49,759 nt of DNA, from the NCBI RefSeq assembly GCF_023715655.1, contig NZ_JAMBON010000026.1, positions 1 through 49,759 of the forward strand, in the 5' to 3' direction. The notes beneath the pieces were generated by a model. The model worked only from the letters and a program-made list of their open reading frames with translations. It searched no databases and had not been told where the DNA came from. Shown in pieces: positions 1 through 8,608 of this stretch. This DNA comes from Oceanobacillus luteolus (lineage in GTDB: Bacteria; Bacillota; Bacilli; Bacillales; Amphibacillaceae). How positions within the stretch are numbered: the stretch's first letter is position 1; each line of letters begins with the position of its first letter. The position numbers and the translations under genes were made by a program.

Positions 1-31
1 CAACCGCCCATTTAACTTCACTAGAATAAAC

Positions 32-101
32 GTTTTTGCCCACGCAAAAACACCTCCGAATTAGTATTGGTTTGATTATACCATTTCGAAGGTGTTTTTT
101 A
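32..101. terminator. Two hairpins at the window edge
   Basis: A short hairpin (GTTTTTGC at 32-39, GCAAAAAC at 44-51) is followed by a longer inverted repeat whose arms lie at 46-60 and about 85-100 (AACACCT and AGGTGTT, with flanking CGAA/TTCG). The right arm ends in a T run, so it could terminate + strand transcription entering from outside the window. No gene is seen in positions 1-151. Confidence 0.4.
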
Positions 102-151
102 TTGTCTCATTTTATTGTGTTAGTCTATTTTCGTTTATGGCTTTCCTTCCA

Positions 152-508
152 TTAATGTTCCAACAGTTCAATCGAATAAACACCACGTGATGTCGTCAAA
201 AGAAAACGTGAACCGTCATATTCATAAAGGGCGTCGTCTTCCAGTGGTATTTCAAATTTATCCGATGGCAGGTCTTCAAAGTTGTTCTCCGTCGTTCCAA
301 TCTTCCCCGGACCATTCAAATGCAGAGCATAACGGGGTTCATAATCATCTTCATCATGATTTTCCTTTGCATATGAAACTTCGTCCAGATTGATTAATGT
401 TTCGTCAAGGTCACTCATTTCATGTTTCACTACTTTTACCCTTTTCCCACTCCATTGCCGCAATAAATCATTAAATTCTTGTATCGATAAATATCGTTGC
501 TGCTCCAT
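152..508 (-). CDS. Hypothetical protein, 118 aa
   Basis: I do not recognise the family. The protein is soluble and acidic, with no signal peptide or membrane segment. It starts MEQQRYLSIQEFNDLLRQWS, carries a basic patch (GKRVKVVKHE, about residues 21-30), then a very acidic middle (HDEDDYEP), and ends in a region likely to be beta-rich. The ATG at 508 has a strong ribosome binding site (AGGAGG, about 7 bases upstream). It lies downstream of the VWA lipoprotein gene on the same strand, with about 117 bases between them and no clear terminator, so the two could be co-transcribed. It is probably a real gene of unknown function. Confidence 0.7.
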   Translation of the reverse strand: MEQQRYLSIQEFNDLLRQWSGKRVKVVKHEMSDLDETLINLDEVSYAKENHDEDDYEPRYALHLNGPGKIGTTENNFEDLPSDKFEIPLEDDALYEYDGSRFLLTTSRGVYSIELLEH

Positions 509-625
509 AGTATCTCCTCCTGATTTTACGTTTTCCTTTTTTGGAGATAAACATGCATGAAATTGAGGGCTTAAAAAGGAATGAGAGGAAGAAACATACA
601 GAATTTCAGCCTCATGTTAGCTATC

Positions 626-2026
626 TTATCGATACATTTTATTATAATACTCCGTCCATTTATCTACTCCAGTATCATAATAATGGAGCCATACTTCTAC
701 CCCATTATCATAAGCTTCCAGCCAGTTTTTCGATTGATTATCGTATCCATACATCCATATCGCACTGGAGCGGTCATAAAATAACATCCATAAATTCTCC
801 GCTTTTTCCATTTCGCGTTCCTTTACAAGATAATCGATTAATTCCTCTGCTCGTTCAAACTCCAGTTCGGATTTATCCATGATTGAAAAACCATTTTCCT
901 CAGCTAAATCCATCAACTCATTCGAGATTTCTTCAGCATTTTTCATGCCTTCCTGTTGCCATTCTTCCCAAGCTTCTTGTATCCGAGTATATTCATCATG
1001 CCAATATTGTTCTAAATCTTGCTGATTCCCTGCATACGTGAAAGTTCCATTACCCGCTTCTGCTACCTCCTCTAATAATTCTCTTGCTTCATCATCAACT
1101 TGGAAACCAATAATATTGATGATTGGCTCGATGCCTTTTTCAGTCAACGCTTTAGCAGCGGCCACTGGATCACCATCACATGTCTCGATCCCATCACTTA
1201 CAACATAGACAATGGCACCGGAAGCAACTTCAGGAATATCTTTTTCCGCTTCTTCCAGCGCAAATCCAATCGGAGTCCAGCCTGCAGGGGTTACGGATTC
1301 TAATGACTTAGTAAAGTCCTCATGATTAACTTTGTCATTATAAATTACTTCAGTAGCTTCACAGGACATCTTTTTATCTTGTTCTGTTCCCGAGCCTTCA
1401 TGGCCATACACACGTAATGAAATCGTACTGTCTTCAGGCAGTGTATCAACGAAGTCTGTGATAGCTTCCTTTGCAGCGTCCATTCTCGTTTTCCCACCAT
1501 TGTCTGCATTCATACTGCCACTAGCATCCAGTAAAATGGCAAAATGGCTGGAGGAAATCTTCTGTTCTGGTCCGTCCACGTCTTCGTCTGGACTTTCAAC
1601 TTGAACATCAACTGTCGGGTCAAATTTGACGAAAACTTCCACTTCTTCATGATAATCTTCACGAATCAATTGTAAAATCGCCGACTCCAATACTTCCTCA
1701 CTGCTATCCATCGGCAGTTCATCCAACAACAATTTAATCTCCTCAAAATCATAATCATCTCCACTGAACATACCTTCTTTCAGCACGAGATCCTGCTCCA
1801 GTTCCTCCAATTCCCGTGGGAGATCTTCTAACTGATAAGCTTCGACTTCCTCCTCCCACCAAGCCTTTTGTTCATCTTCCGTTGACTCTTCGGTATTGGT
1901 GTCATCCTCTACCGATTCCTCAACTGGGGAAATTTCCTCCTCATCTTCTGCAGAGGCTTCCTCGTCTTCACTGCAACCTGAAATAAACAACATAGTAATC
2001 AACAAAAATAGTCCAAACTTCTTCAA
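626..2026 (-). CDS. VWA-domain lipoprotein
   Basis: A 466-aa surface lipoprotein. The signal peptide ends in a lipobox (LFISGC, lipidated Cys18) and is followed by a long Glu/Asp-rich linker to about residue 60. A von Willebrand A domain spans about 160-345, with a complete MIDAS: D167-x-S169-x-S171, T251 and D278 (VSDGIETC). After it comes a helical C-terminus rich in Trp and Tyr (about 370-466). VWA domains bind protein ligands through a divalent metal; the partner here is unknown. The VSDGIETC segment recalls Bacillus YwmC-type VWA proteins. The start is TTG, with AGAGGTG 6 bases upstream. The acidic linker resembles that of the OmpA-domain lipoprotein at 19506-20927. Function beyond a metal-dependent adhesive or sensor domain is not inferable. 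Confidence 0.85.
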   Translation of the reverse strand: MKKFGLFLLITMLFISGCSEDEEASAEDEEEISPVEESVEDDTNTEESTEDEQKAWWEEEVEAYQLEDLPRELEELEQDLVLKEGMFSGDDYDFEEIKLLLDELPMDSSEEVLESAILQLIREDYHEEVEVFVKFDPTVDVQVESPDEDVDGPEQKISSSHFAILLDASGSMNADNGGKTRMDAAKEAITDFVDTLPEDSTISLRVYGHEGSGTEQDKKMSCEATEVIYNDKVNHEDFTKSLESVTPAGWTPIGFALEEAEKDIPEVASGAIVYVVSDGIETCDGDPVAAAKALTEKGIEPIINIIGFQVDDEARELLEEVAEAGNGTFTYAGNQQDLEQYWHDEYTRIQEAWEEWQQEGMKNAEEISNELMDLAEENGFSIMDKSELEFERAEELIDYLVKEREMEKAENLWMLFYDRSSAIWMYGYDNQSKNWLEAYDNGVEVWLHYYDTGVDKWTEYYNKMYR

Positions 2027-2282
2027 TTCGACACCTCTTCTTTGATTTACAATTTGTATAAATCATATAAAAGTGAAGATATTTTTCTAGAGGTTTAATA
2101 CCTATAAAACGCCTATAAAATACGACAACAAGGGCCTTTCGCCTCAGTATTATCGACGGAGTTTAAATATTTGTATTTAATTGGCAAATAAGAAATTAAT
2201 TATTTTTACCACGAACCACGGATTCTTTGGTAATATAGTATAGTTAGGAAAATTAGAATCAATTGCAAGGGAGTTTTACTTT

Positions 2283-2720
2283 TTGATCATTACCGAAATC
2301 ATGACAAAAGACGAATTACTGAAATTGCAAAATCTGCTCCAGGAATCTAAAGAAGATGCTGTACTTTTCGTTGAAGATAAAATACAACTACGATCGAAGA
2401 AGAAAAGGATTCAAAAGAAATTCCGCAAAAAAATAATCACTCAACTTTCTTCTATGGAGCAAGCCGTACATACAGATGAAGAAGTAATTGCTGAGCAGCC
2501 AGAAGTGGATGTCAGCGGTCTCCCTGTTACCTTCCTATTAGGTTTAGGCAAAGAATATTTTGCTGATTTGGATATCGTCAAGTATTACTATACGAAATCC
2601 CAAGAAGCATACTATAAAAACAAGGAACTATTGATTGAAACAATCAATAAAGCAATCCAAGAGGAAACTTCTTCTGTACGGAAAGAAATTATCACGAAAG
2701 TTGAAGAAAAGAAAAAGTAA
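2283..2720 (+). CDS. Hypothetical protein, 145 aa
   Basis: Family not recognised. Soluble and highly charged: an N-terminal helical part with a strongly basic stretch (RSKKKRIQKKFRKK, about 37-50), a central segment (PVTFLLGLGKEYFADLDIVKYY, split across 81-102) and a lysine-rich helical C-terminus. The start is taken as TTG at 2283 because AAGGGAG lies 8 bases upstream; the in-frame ATG at 2301 has no ribosome binding site. It is a single-gene unit closed by a good terminator. The basic stretch could contact nucleic acid, but this is only inference. Confidence 0.65.
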   Translation: MIITEIMTKDELLKLQNLLQESKEDAVLFVEDKIQLRSKKKRIQKKFRKKIITQLSSMEQAVHTDEEVIAEQPEVDVSGLPVTFLLGLGKEYFADLDIVKYYYTKSQEAYYKNKELLIETINKAIQEETSSVRKEIITKVEEKKK

Positions 2721-2759
2721 CAATTTGAGGTGTATGCTGCCTCAAATTGTTATTTTTTT
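2719..2759 (+). terminator. Rho-independent terminator
   Basis: A 12-bp perfect stem (arms 2719-2730 and 2740-2751) with a 9-base loop is followed by a T run; it overlaps the stop codon of the gene at 2283-2720. Confidence 0.9.
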
Positions 2760-2838
2760 GCCTTGAGGGCGTTACTAATAAAATTAAAATAATAACAAAA
2801 GCTATGGACGAATGATTTGATATGAAGGAAGTGCTTCT

Positions 2839-3063
2839 ATGAAAAGGCGTTTGTTTATCATAGCAATTATACTTTGTACCACCCTAGCTCCACTCATCAT
2901 AAGTGCTCACGTAAAATGGTTTACAGAAGAGCCGGCGGTAAAAGAAGATATCACAACAATCTTATCACCATTCTTTATTTCATTCGCTTTGCTTGTCGCC
3001 ATTGTTTTAGCTGCAATTCCTCAAATACTTCCTCGAATTCCGGTACTTCAAATGGTGCTTTGA
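2839..3063 (+). pseudogene. Truncated signal-peptide membrane protein
   Basis: A 74-aa reading frame with a good ribosome binding site (GAAGGAAG, 8 bases upstream of ATG). It has a signal peptide, then a conserved-looking AHVKWF motif at the mature N-terminus and a transmembrane segment (about 46-65). AHVKWF starts are typical of several-hundred-residue membrane proteins (DoxX/CopD-like annotations), so this looks like the 5' end of such a gene. From about 3037 onward the frame runs antisense into the 3' end of the GNAT gene, and the last residues look like antisense translation. I infer that a deletion removed the rest of the gene. It could still be expressed as a short secreted or membrane peptide. 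Confidence 0.5.
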
Positions 3064-3490
3064 TCCCCCAAAGAGATGCACTCTTGAAGCCAAACTTCGG
3101 ATAATATTCGGGATGCCCCAAAACAATAACTGAAAGATACCCAAGTTCTTTCGCTTTTCTTAATGCCTCGGAGATCAAAAGGCCGCCGATTCCTTTATTT
3201 TGCTTCTCCGGTAAAACAGATACGGGAGCAAGAGCAAGTGATTCCACCGTTTTTCCGTCATTTTTTCTAATTTGTATTTTCGACAAAAGGATATGCCCGA
3301 CTAACTTATTGGTTTCCGGCTCTGTTGCCACAATGGAAAGCTCTGGTAAGAAGCCTTCCGAATTTCTAATTCGGGAAACTAACAGATGTTCATTTTTATC
3401 ACTTAACTCCGCATTGGCAAAAGCTTGCTCCACAACCTGTTCAGTTGCATTATAATCATTTGGAGTTTCTTGCCTGATGTTAACGTTCAT
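2975..3490 (-). CDS. GNAT N-acetyltransferase, C-terminus probably replaced
   Basis: A 171-aa GNAT-fold acetyltransferase that would transfer acetyl from acetyl-CoA to an unknown amine. The acetyl-CoA loop is seen as LPEKQNKGIGGLLISEAL (Q/R-x-x-G-x-G/A motif), preceded by SLALAPVSV and followed by GHPEYYPKFGFKSAS, as in COG3153-type enzymes. Relatives of this type continue after PFEVP with a DEAFMALEL-like strand; here the sequence turns into a charged tail (EFEEVFEELQLKQWRQAKRMK, split across 150-171) that is antisense to a truncated gene on the other strand. The last 20 or so residues are therefore probably non-native. It lies 15 bases downstream of the patatin gene and is likely co-transcribed with it. 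The enzyme may be damaged. Confidence 0.75.
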   Translation of the reverse strand: MNVNIRQETPNDYNATEQVVEQAFANAELSDKNEHLLVSRIRNSEGFLPELSIVATEPETNKLVGHILLSKIQIRKNDGKTVESLALAPVSVLPEKQNKGIGGLLISEALRKAKELGYLSVIVLGHPEYYPKFGFKSASLWGIKAPFEVPEFEEVFEELQLKQWRQAKRMK

Positions 3491-3505
3491 AAAATCAACC
3501 CTCTT

Positions 3506-4348
3506 TCATCCAAGAAAATCTTTCAAGGCAGCAAACTGCTCCCTGGCATCATTCTGGCCTAACTCGTAAAGTTCCTCTAACCTTTCCCTATTACGTTCCA
3601 TCCTCCCGACGGGCAAAGAAACACTTGGTCTTAGTACAAATACATTACCGGCCTTTTCCTGCTCATTTATGTATTCTACTGTCGCGTTATAATGTTTATA
3701 TCGCTCGCGTAATAACTCACTAATTTTTGGATGGCGTTTATATTTCAATACTGATGACAATTTGCTTGGACGTTTAAAATAACCTTCAGGCTTCGTGAGG
3801 ATAACCACATTTTTTTGGTAGCCATCCCCTTCCGCTTTTTTTACAGGTATTGGATCTACGATGCCACCATCCAACAAATGCTTGCCCTTATACTCTACAC
3901 TCGATGACACAAACGGTAAGGAACTGGAAGCACGAAGGAGCTTGACGAGATCATCTCCCTGTTGCGATTTATCAAAGTATACAGGCTCCCCTGTTTCACA
4001 ATCTGTCGTAACAATGACGAACTCCTCCGGGCTCTCCCGAAATGCCTCCATATCAAACGGTACAAGCTTATTCGGGATTTCATCAAAAATAAAATCCATG
4101 CCAAATATTTCCCGTTTCCTAATATAATTTGAAAATGAAATATAGCGTTTATCATCTATGTATCCAAGATTCACTTTTTTATTTCTACCTTTTTGCCTTG
4201 ATAGATAGGATGCACCCATACAAGCTCCAGCTGAAACCCCAATGATATAAGGGAAATATAAATCCTGTTCCATAAAATATTCAAGAACACCAGCTGTATA
4301 TAACCCGCGCATTCCTCCGCCTTCAAGCACTAGTCCTGCATTAATCAT
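3506..4348 (-). CDS. Patatin-like phospholipase
   Basis: A 280-aa patatin-family serine hydrolase, likely a cytosolic acyl hydrolase or lipase (YjjU-like). The oxyanion-hole motif GGGMRG is at about 10-15, the nucleophile elbow GVSAGA (Ser39) follows, and the catalytic Asp is in DGG (about Asp160), giving the full Ser-Asp dyad. The ATG at 4348 is chosen because AGAGGAAA precedes it at good spacing and it places the first beta strand (INAGLVLEGGG) at the N-terminus, as in the family. An in-frame ATG 36 bases upstream has no ribosome binding site. It is the first gene of a two-gene unit with the GNAT gene. Confidence 0.85.
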   Translation of the reverse strand: MINAGLVLEGGGMRGLYTAGVLEYFMEQDLYFPYIIGVSAGACMGASYLSRQKGRNKKVNLGYIDDKRYISFSNYIRKREIFGMDFIFDEIPNKLVPFDMEAFRESPEEFVIVTTDCETGEPVYFDKSQQGDDLVKLLRASSSLPFVSSSVEYKGKHLLDGGIVDPIPVKKAEGDGYQKNVVILTKPEGYFKRPSKLSSVLKYKRHPKISELLRERYKHYNATVEYINEQEKAGNVFVLRPSVSLPVGRMERNRERLEELYELGQNDAREQFAALKDFLG

Positions 4349-4466
4349 CGACCATTTCCTCTCTTTTTTTGCATTCATTTCCATTATTGAATATCATTAT
4401 TCTAACAAAGCCGCTTAGCATTTGAAAATTTATGGATTACATCGACTCGAGAGGAGCGATTCATGT

Positions 4467-4841
4467 ATGATTAAACTAAAGCGAATTTATGATGAACCGG
4501 CCGAGACAGATGGAGTTCGTATATTGGTGGACCGTCTCTGGCCGCGGGGGATATCAAAAGAGGAAGCAAAGCTCGACCATTGGCTAAAAGAAATCGGACC
4601 TACAAACGAACTGCGAAAGTCTTTTCATCATAATGAACTGGGTTTTACAGCATTTAAAGAAAAGTATCTTCAAGAATTGACCTCAGGGAAACAAAAAGAA
4701 GCACTCGAGGAATTAAAAAGAATCTATAACTCCGAGGAGAAAGTTACACTTTTATTTGCCGCGAAAAATGAGGAAAATAATCAGGCCAGGATATTGAAAG
4801 AAATGATTGAGCATGATAATGAAAATATTTCAGATTCCTAA
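4467..4841 (+). CDS. DUF488 family protein (YeaO-like)
   Basis: A 124-aa protein of the DUF488 family, recognised from KRIYDEP, the VDRLWPRGISKE motif and the late LLFAAKNEENNQA segment, all in the usual order for YeaO-type members. The biochemical role is not established. The ATG at 4467 is preferred over the in-frame ATG at 4422 because GAGGAG lies at 4451-4456 and family members begin close to KLKRIY. It is followed after 32 bases by the SRPBCC gene, so the two probably form an operon, divergent from patatin. Confidence 0.8.
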   Translation: MIKLKRIYDEPAETDGVRILVDRLWPRGISKEEAKLDHWLKEIGPTNELRKSFHHNELGFTAFKEKYLQELTSGKQKEALEELKRIYNSEEKVTLLFAAKNEENNQARILKEMIEHDNENISDS

Positions 4842-4873
4842 AGTAAATGACAGGATCAAAGGAGAATGCATGT

Positions 4874-5350
4874 ATGAATGAATACGGTACACTACTTAAG
4901 AAAGATGGGCGTTATTCTTTACGATTTGAACGGTTTTTTCCGCTTCAACGAGAAGATGTCTTCCGCGTAATAACAGACCCTGAAGCCTTCAAGCAATGGT
5001 ATCCTTTTGCCACTGGAGAAATGGATGTGAAACTTGGCGGAAAAATAGCTTTCGACGATGGGGAAGGATCGACATATGAAGGCATTATCACTGAATTAGA
5101 TCCACCCCATGAATTCGGTTTTGATGAGGTTGGTGACTTAGTAAACATAACCATACAGGAAGAGGATGAAGGCAGCCGATTAATTTTCATCCATATTTTC
5201 GATGATGATTCTTGGGCGGTACAAACTGCTGCAGGTTGGCACCGTTGTCTCGATGCACTGAGTCAAATCATTAATGGGGAAAAAGTAGAGTGGAAAGATA
5301 ACGCAGCTGCATTACGAGAAATATATAGTAAAGCCTTTGATAAGGAATAA
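4874..5350 (+). CDS. SRPBCC (AHSA1-like) protein
   Basis: A 158-aa START/Bet v1-like fold protein of the activator-of-Hsp90-homologue (AHSA1/YndB) group: an N-terminal strand (LRFERFFPLQREDVFRVITDPEAF, split), WYPFATGEMDVKLGGKIAF, then the C-terminal helix AAGWHRCLDALSQII. Such proteins bind hydrophobic ligands in a cavity; the ligand is unknown. The ATG at 4874 follows AAAGGAG at good spacing; the upstream ATG at 4847 would read through that ribosome binding site. Second gene of the DUF488 unit, followed by a terminator. Confidence 0.8.
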   Translation: MNEYGTLLKKDGRYSLRFERFFPLQREDVFRVITDPEAFKQWYPFATGEMDVKLGGKIAFDDGEGSTYEGIITELDPPHEFGFDEVGDLVNITIQEEDEGSRLIFIHIFDDDSWAVQTAAGWHRCLDALSQIINGEKVEWKDNAAALREIYSKAFDKE

Positions 5351-5365
5351 TAATGTCACTAGCTA

Positions 5366-5403
5366 AAGGGTGCTTTCAACAGGAGGAGCACCCTTCGTTT
5401 TAT
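5366..5403 (+). terminator. Rho-independent terminator
   Basis: A 9-bp stem (AAGGGTGCT at 5366-5374, AGCACCCTT at 5387-5395) with a short T-rich tail closes the DUF488-SRPBCC unit. Confidence 0.75.
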
Positions 5404-5418
5404 CTCTATCACGTGATA

Positions 5419-7115
5419 TCACCCCCTCTTCCACACTTTTCGGTAATCGATCCTTCCATTACTATCAAGGGTCATATTTACAAAAAGGTGATCATTAGAT
5501 TCATAAACGATATGTGAGCGATGGGTCAAAAAACGAATCACATGATGATCTGTCAAATAGTCCTCGATTTTCTTGTAGTACATCATGCGCTCCACGTCAT
5601 CGTCCGTTCCTTTGATATTCTCCAGCTGTTCCAGTATAAATTGTTGCATATCTGGCTCTAAACAATTAAATATCGGAATCCTTTTCGATGTTAAAGTAGC
5701 AATTAAGGAAAGCAGCCGGTCTTCTCCGAGGGCAACACCAGATACGATTAAATCGTACCGTTCAAGCACTTGCCTTTCCTTAAGATCATTCACATCTACG
5801 GCTTCAACTTTAGCTTGAATGCCGATTTGATTCAGCTGTTGTTTTAGTATTTCAGCTTCCCGAAGATGATTTACCCCTTCACGGATTTGTTGTGCGGCAA
5901 TCTTAATTTCCCCAGCAAACGTCACCTTACTAAAATCATGAGAAGGTGGTCGTTTCCCACTTCTCTCCGTCAGAAAACTATCCGCTACTCTCTCCCCAGG
6001 TAGACAAAATTCTTCTGGTCGGATCATTCGATATATTTTTTCTCGCAAACCCTCATTCTGTAGGAGGCCAGATTTCCGGCAATTAAACATAATAAAATCT
6101 GCACCCTCCTCTATCCTCTCTACCGCTTTCCACGAGGCATCGGGAGGACTTAATAAAATCGGGACAGAAACATCCGATGGAAAAGGAGTTTTTATAATTT
6201 CAATATGATCCAACCAAGGTCGGTACCCGTAGTAATCCTTGAAAACTTCCAATATGATCATTTCATCGTCATGCCGAACCAATTGATATGGCCCACAACC
6301 GATAGGGAAATCCTGAAAATTGGATGAATCAATAATATCCATCGGAATGATGGATGCTTTTAAACTAGCCAAATATCGCGGAAACAAATAATTGATTTCT
6401 TGCAGTTGAAATTCCACGACATATTTTGATTGACATAGAATTTGATCGATGGTTTGCAACGGCGCTTCTATCGGCATCATACGAGTAAGGCTAGCCTTCA
6501 CATCTTCACTCGTCAATTCTTTACCATGATGGAACAGGACACCTTTTCGCAAATAAAAGGTCCAGGTTTTTCCATCCTCACTTTCAAAATGATGGGCAAT
6601 CTGCGGAACAACCTGTCTCGTTTCAGCATCAAAGTCTACCAAACGGTCAAAGATTTGCTTCACCATATGGGCATCATGCCTGGAAATCGCATGGAGCGGA
6701 TCCATCACCAGCCTTGTTTCATAGAATGGATAGCGCAATATATCGAGATCCTCTTCACTCTTATTGATGCTGGCTATATAACTTGTCATCCATTCCTGAA
6801 ATTGGAGCTGAATTCTTCCTTCCATTTTTTCCAGCATCGCAAATCCTTCTTTATACTGTCCCTTCCGGATATACTGCTTCGCCTCTTCCAATTCAAGTTC
6901 ATCTAAAGAGTAGTTTAATACGATGCTTGGCTTCTTTCCCCTTCCTCGTTGAATAGACCATGTGATATAGCCTTCGTTATCCAGATAACGAACAACCGTC
7001 TTGACATGACGCTCTGAACAATCCAATATCTCTGCAAGATCCTTAATTGTAGTCTCATATGTTTTATGTATGGTAAAAATTTGTTCATTCTTTTTAAATG
7101 ATTACTATATTTCAT
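5419..7115 (-). pseudogene. SgrR-like transcriptional regulator, N-terminal frameshift
   Basis: An SgrR-type regulator of about 565 aa: an N-terminal winged helix-turn-helix (DLAEILDCSERHVKTVVRYL) fused to an ABC solute-binding-protein domain (about 100-560, with QIAHHFESEDGKTWTFYLRKGVLFHHGKELTSEDV, split). Such proteins sense a small molecule and control a neighbouring transporter, here the divergent MFS gene. The only well-placed start, ATG at 7115 behind GGAGGT, reads MKYSNHLKR and leaves the gene's frame. The HTH frame is reached only by a -1 shift. The sequence T TTA AAA (7092-7098) lies in exactly the right phase for -1 slippage, giving MKYSNHLKKNEQIFTIHK then the HTH. The alternatives are a one-base deletion (a broken gene), a sequencing error, or initiation at a TTG inside the HTH (7026), which would destroy DNA binding. 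Confidence 0.7.
7092..7098 (-). promoter_or_regulatory. Candidate -1 slippery heptamer T TTA AAA
   Basis: On the minus strand, the seventh codon after the ATG at 7115 begins an X-XXY-YYZ heptamer in the zero frame. A -1 slip there continues in the frame that encodes the complete SgrR HTH. No downstream stimulatory pseudoknot was identified by eye. Confidence 0.35.
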
Positions 7116-7227
7116 ATTTACCTCCAAAAAGGTGAACTGCTAATCTTCATAAAATTCACTTTATGTTGCTCTTTTTCTATCATACACTTTGATTAGAAAC
7201 AGAACAATCAACGTTCGGGGTGAGGAT

Positions 7228-8451
7228 ATGGAAAATAGAGAAGTTCATGAAGAAACACAGACACTATGGAAAAATAAAAATTTCCTATTAATCTGGGGAG
7301 GTAATGTCGTCTCCAGCTTAGGTTTTCAAATTTATAGTATTGCAATTCCGTTATTAATCTACAGTATGAGCCAATCCGCCATAGCGATGAGTGCTATGCG
7401 AGCAATTGAATTTCTACCGAATATTTTTATAGGTATGATTGCCGGAGTGCTTGTCGACCGATTCAATCGGAAAAAAATGATGCAATGGACGAGTTTTATC
7501 CAATTTGCCTGTGTGCTCGGCATTGTACTGTTGCTCCTTGTCAGTCAGCTTGAACTTTGGCATTTGTACATCTTAGGCTTTATCCTTTCCTGTGCAGGCT
7601 ACACGTTTGGAAATGCGAGCCACTCGATTATCCCGCAGATTGTGGAAAAAGAGCAGCTTACATCAGCTAATGCCAAGCTGACCTTTATGAGCACCATCGT
7701 TCAAACAGCTGGACCAGGAATGGCCGGAGCATTCCTTGCTGCTTTTTCTTTTACGTCGACATTCGCCCTGTATTTATTTTGCCTGCTTATTTTATTGCTG
7801 TGCATCCGTTCCATTAAATTGCCTTCTGCTGCAAAAGAAACGAGCAGACAAACCGGTATTTGGACAGAAATGAAAGAGGGGCTGGTAGAATTATTCCAGA
7901 ATAAAACATTACTCACTCCGACGATTACAGTCTTATTTGTCAATTTTGCTGCGAGTCTTGTCATTGGCGTCCTCGTTTTTTACGTCACCGATCAACTCGG
8001 GGCGACCGAGGCAGAAGTCGGACTGATGTTTACGATTTCTGCTGCAGGAGGACTGATTGGGGCGGCTTTCATCAGCCAAATCCGGAAAAAGTTCGGTAGA
8101 GGAAATATTTATACCTTTTGCTTGTTGATTGATGTGATTGGCATCACGAGCTTAATCTTTGCGCCAACATGGTGGACAATCGGAATTGCCCTTGGCATCC
8201 GTACATTTTCCACCACATTATCTAACATTGTTTATTTTACAATCCGGCAAGAATTCACGCCGAATCATTTGCTTGGCAGAGTAGCCGGGACTTCTTCCAT
8301 GCTTATGAAGTTAACCCTTCCACTCGGGTTATTAATTGCAGGCCTCTGGGCCGAGTGGTTGCCAATTCCTATTTTATTTGCCATCTCATCGTGCATCTTG
8401 TTCATATTGTTTATTCGCCTTTTTTTCCACCCGTTTCGTAAGCTCGTATAA
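7228..8451 (+). CDS. MFS efflux transporter
   Basis: A 407-aa major facilitator superfamily permease with 10-12 transmembrane segments. The MFS loop 2-3 signature is present as GVLVDRFNRKKMM (about residues 79-91), and the cytoplasmic centre (about 195-215) is polar. The architecture matches the MFS_3/enterobactin- and macrolide-exporter-like group, so drug or metabolite efflux is likely; the substrate is unknown. The ATG at 7228 follows GGGGTGAGG; the frame is open upstream, but that part lacks a ribosome binding site. It is divergent from the SgrR-like regulator across about 110 bases, a common regulator-transporter arrangement. Confidence 0.85.
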   Translation: MENREVHEETQTLWKNKNFLLIWGGNVVSSLGFQIYSIAIPLLIYSMSQSAIAMSAMRAIEFLPNIFIGMIAGVLVDRFNRKKMMQWTSFIQFACVLGIVLLLLVSQLELWHLYILGFILSCAGYTFGNASHSIIPQIVEKEQLTSANAKLTFMSTIVQTAGPGMAGAFLAAFSFTSTFALYLFCLLILLLCIRSIKLPSAAKETSRQTGIWTEMKEGLVELFQNKTLLTPTITVLFVNFAASLVIGVLVFYVTDQLGATEAEVGLMFTISAAGGLIGAAFISQIRKKFGRGNIYTFCLLIDVIGITSLIFAPTWWTIGIALGIRTFSTTLSNIVYFTIRQEFTPNHLLGRVAGTSSMLMKLTLPLGLLIAGLWAEWLPIPILFAISSCILFILFIRLFFHPFRKLV

Positions 8452-8454
8452 AAA

Positions 8455-8487
8455 ATCGGGTTAGGAGGAGTCACCTTCTAACCCGAT
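8455..8487 (-). terminator. Terminator between convergent genes
   Basis: A 10-bp perfect stem (ATCGGGTTAG at 8455-8464, CTAACCCGAT at 8478-8487). The T run is on the minus strand (the A run just before 8455), so it best serves transcripts coming from the VOC gene at 9043 through the repeat region. It may also slow + strand transcription from the MFS gene. Confidence 0.75.
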
Positions 8488-8495
8488 GAATGTTA

Positions 8496-8605
8496 AACTT
8501 GAGCATAAAACATGTGAGATTGAGCATTTTTGCTGTGAACTTGAGCATTTATTTGTAAATCTGAGCATTTTCACCATCGACTTGAGCATTTCAACTCAAC
8601 ATCCC
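8496..8605. repeat. Five imperfect repeats, 21-bp period, TTGAGCAT core
   Basis: The heptamer TGAGCAT recurs at 8500, 8521, 8542, 8562 and 8583, giving spacings of 21, 21, 20 and 21 bases. The copies share a core of about A-C-TTGAGCATTT with variable remainder. The block fills the space between the terminator at 8455-8487 and the stop of the VOC gene at 8609. Read on + it would give a heptad-like peptide for three copies, but the 20-base spacing breaks the phase, so it is unlikely to be coding. Confidence 0.8.
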
Positions 8606-8608
8606 GCA

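Noticed and set aside
541-882. A + strand frame opposite the VWA lipoprotein gene
   Set aside because: No ribosome binding site; composition is that of an antisense shadow of the VWA gene.
2839-3063. An intact 74-aa gene
   Set aside because: The last third is antisense to the GNAT gene and it ends without the length typical of AHVKWF proteins; called truncated instead.
7026-7028. TTG at 7026 as the true start of the SgrR-like gene
   Set aside because: It would begin inside the recognition region and lacks a ribosome binding site, while a full HTH is encoded upstream in frame.
8496-8605. The 21-bp repeats as a CRISPR array
   Set aside because: The period is too short, the conserved core is only about 8-10 bases and there are no cas genes.
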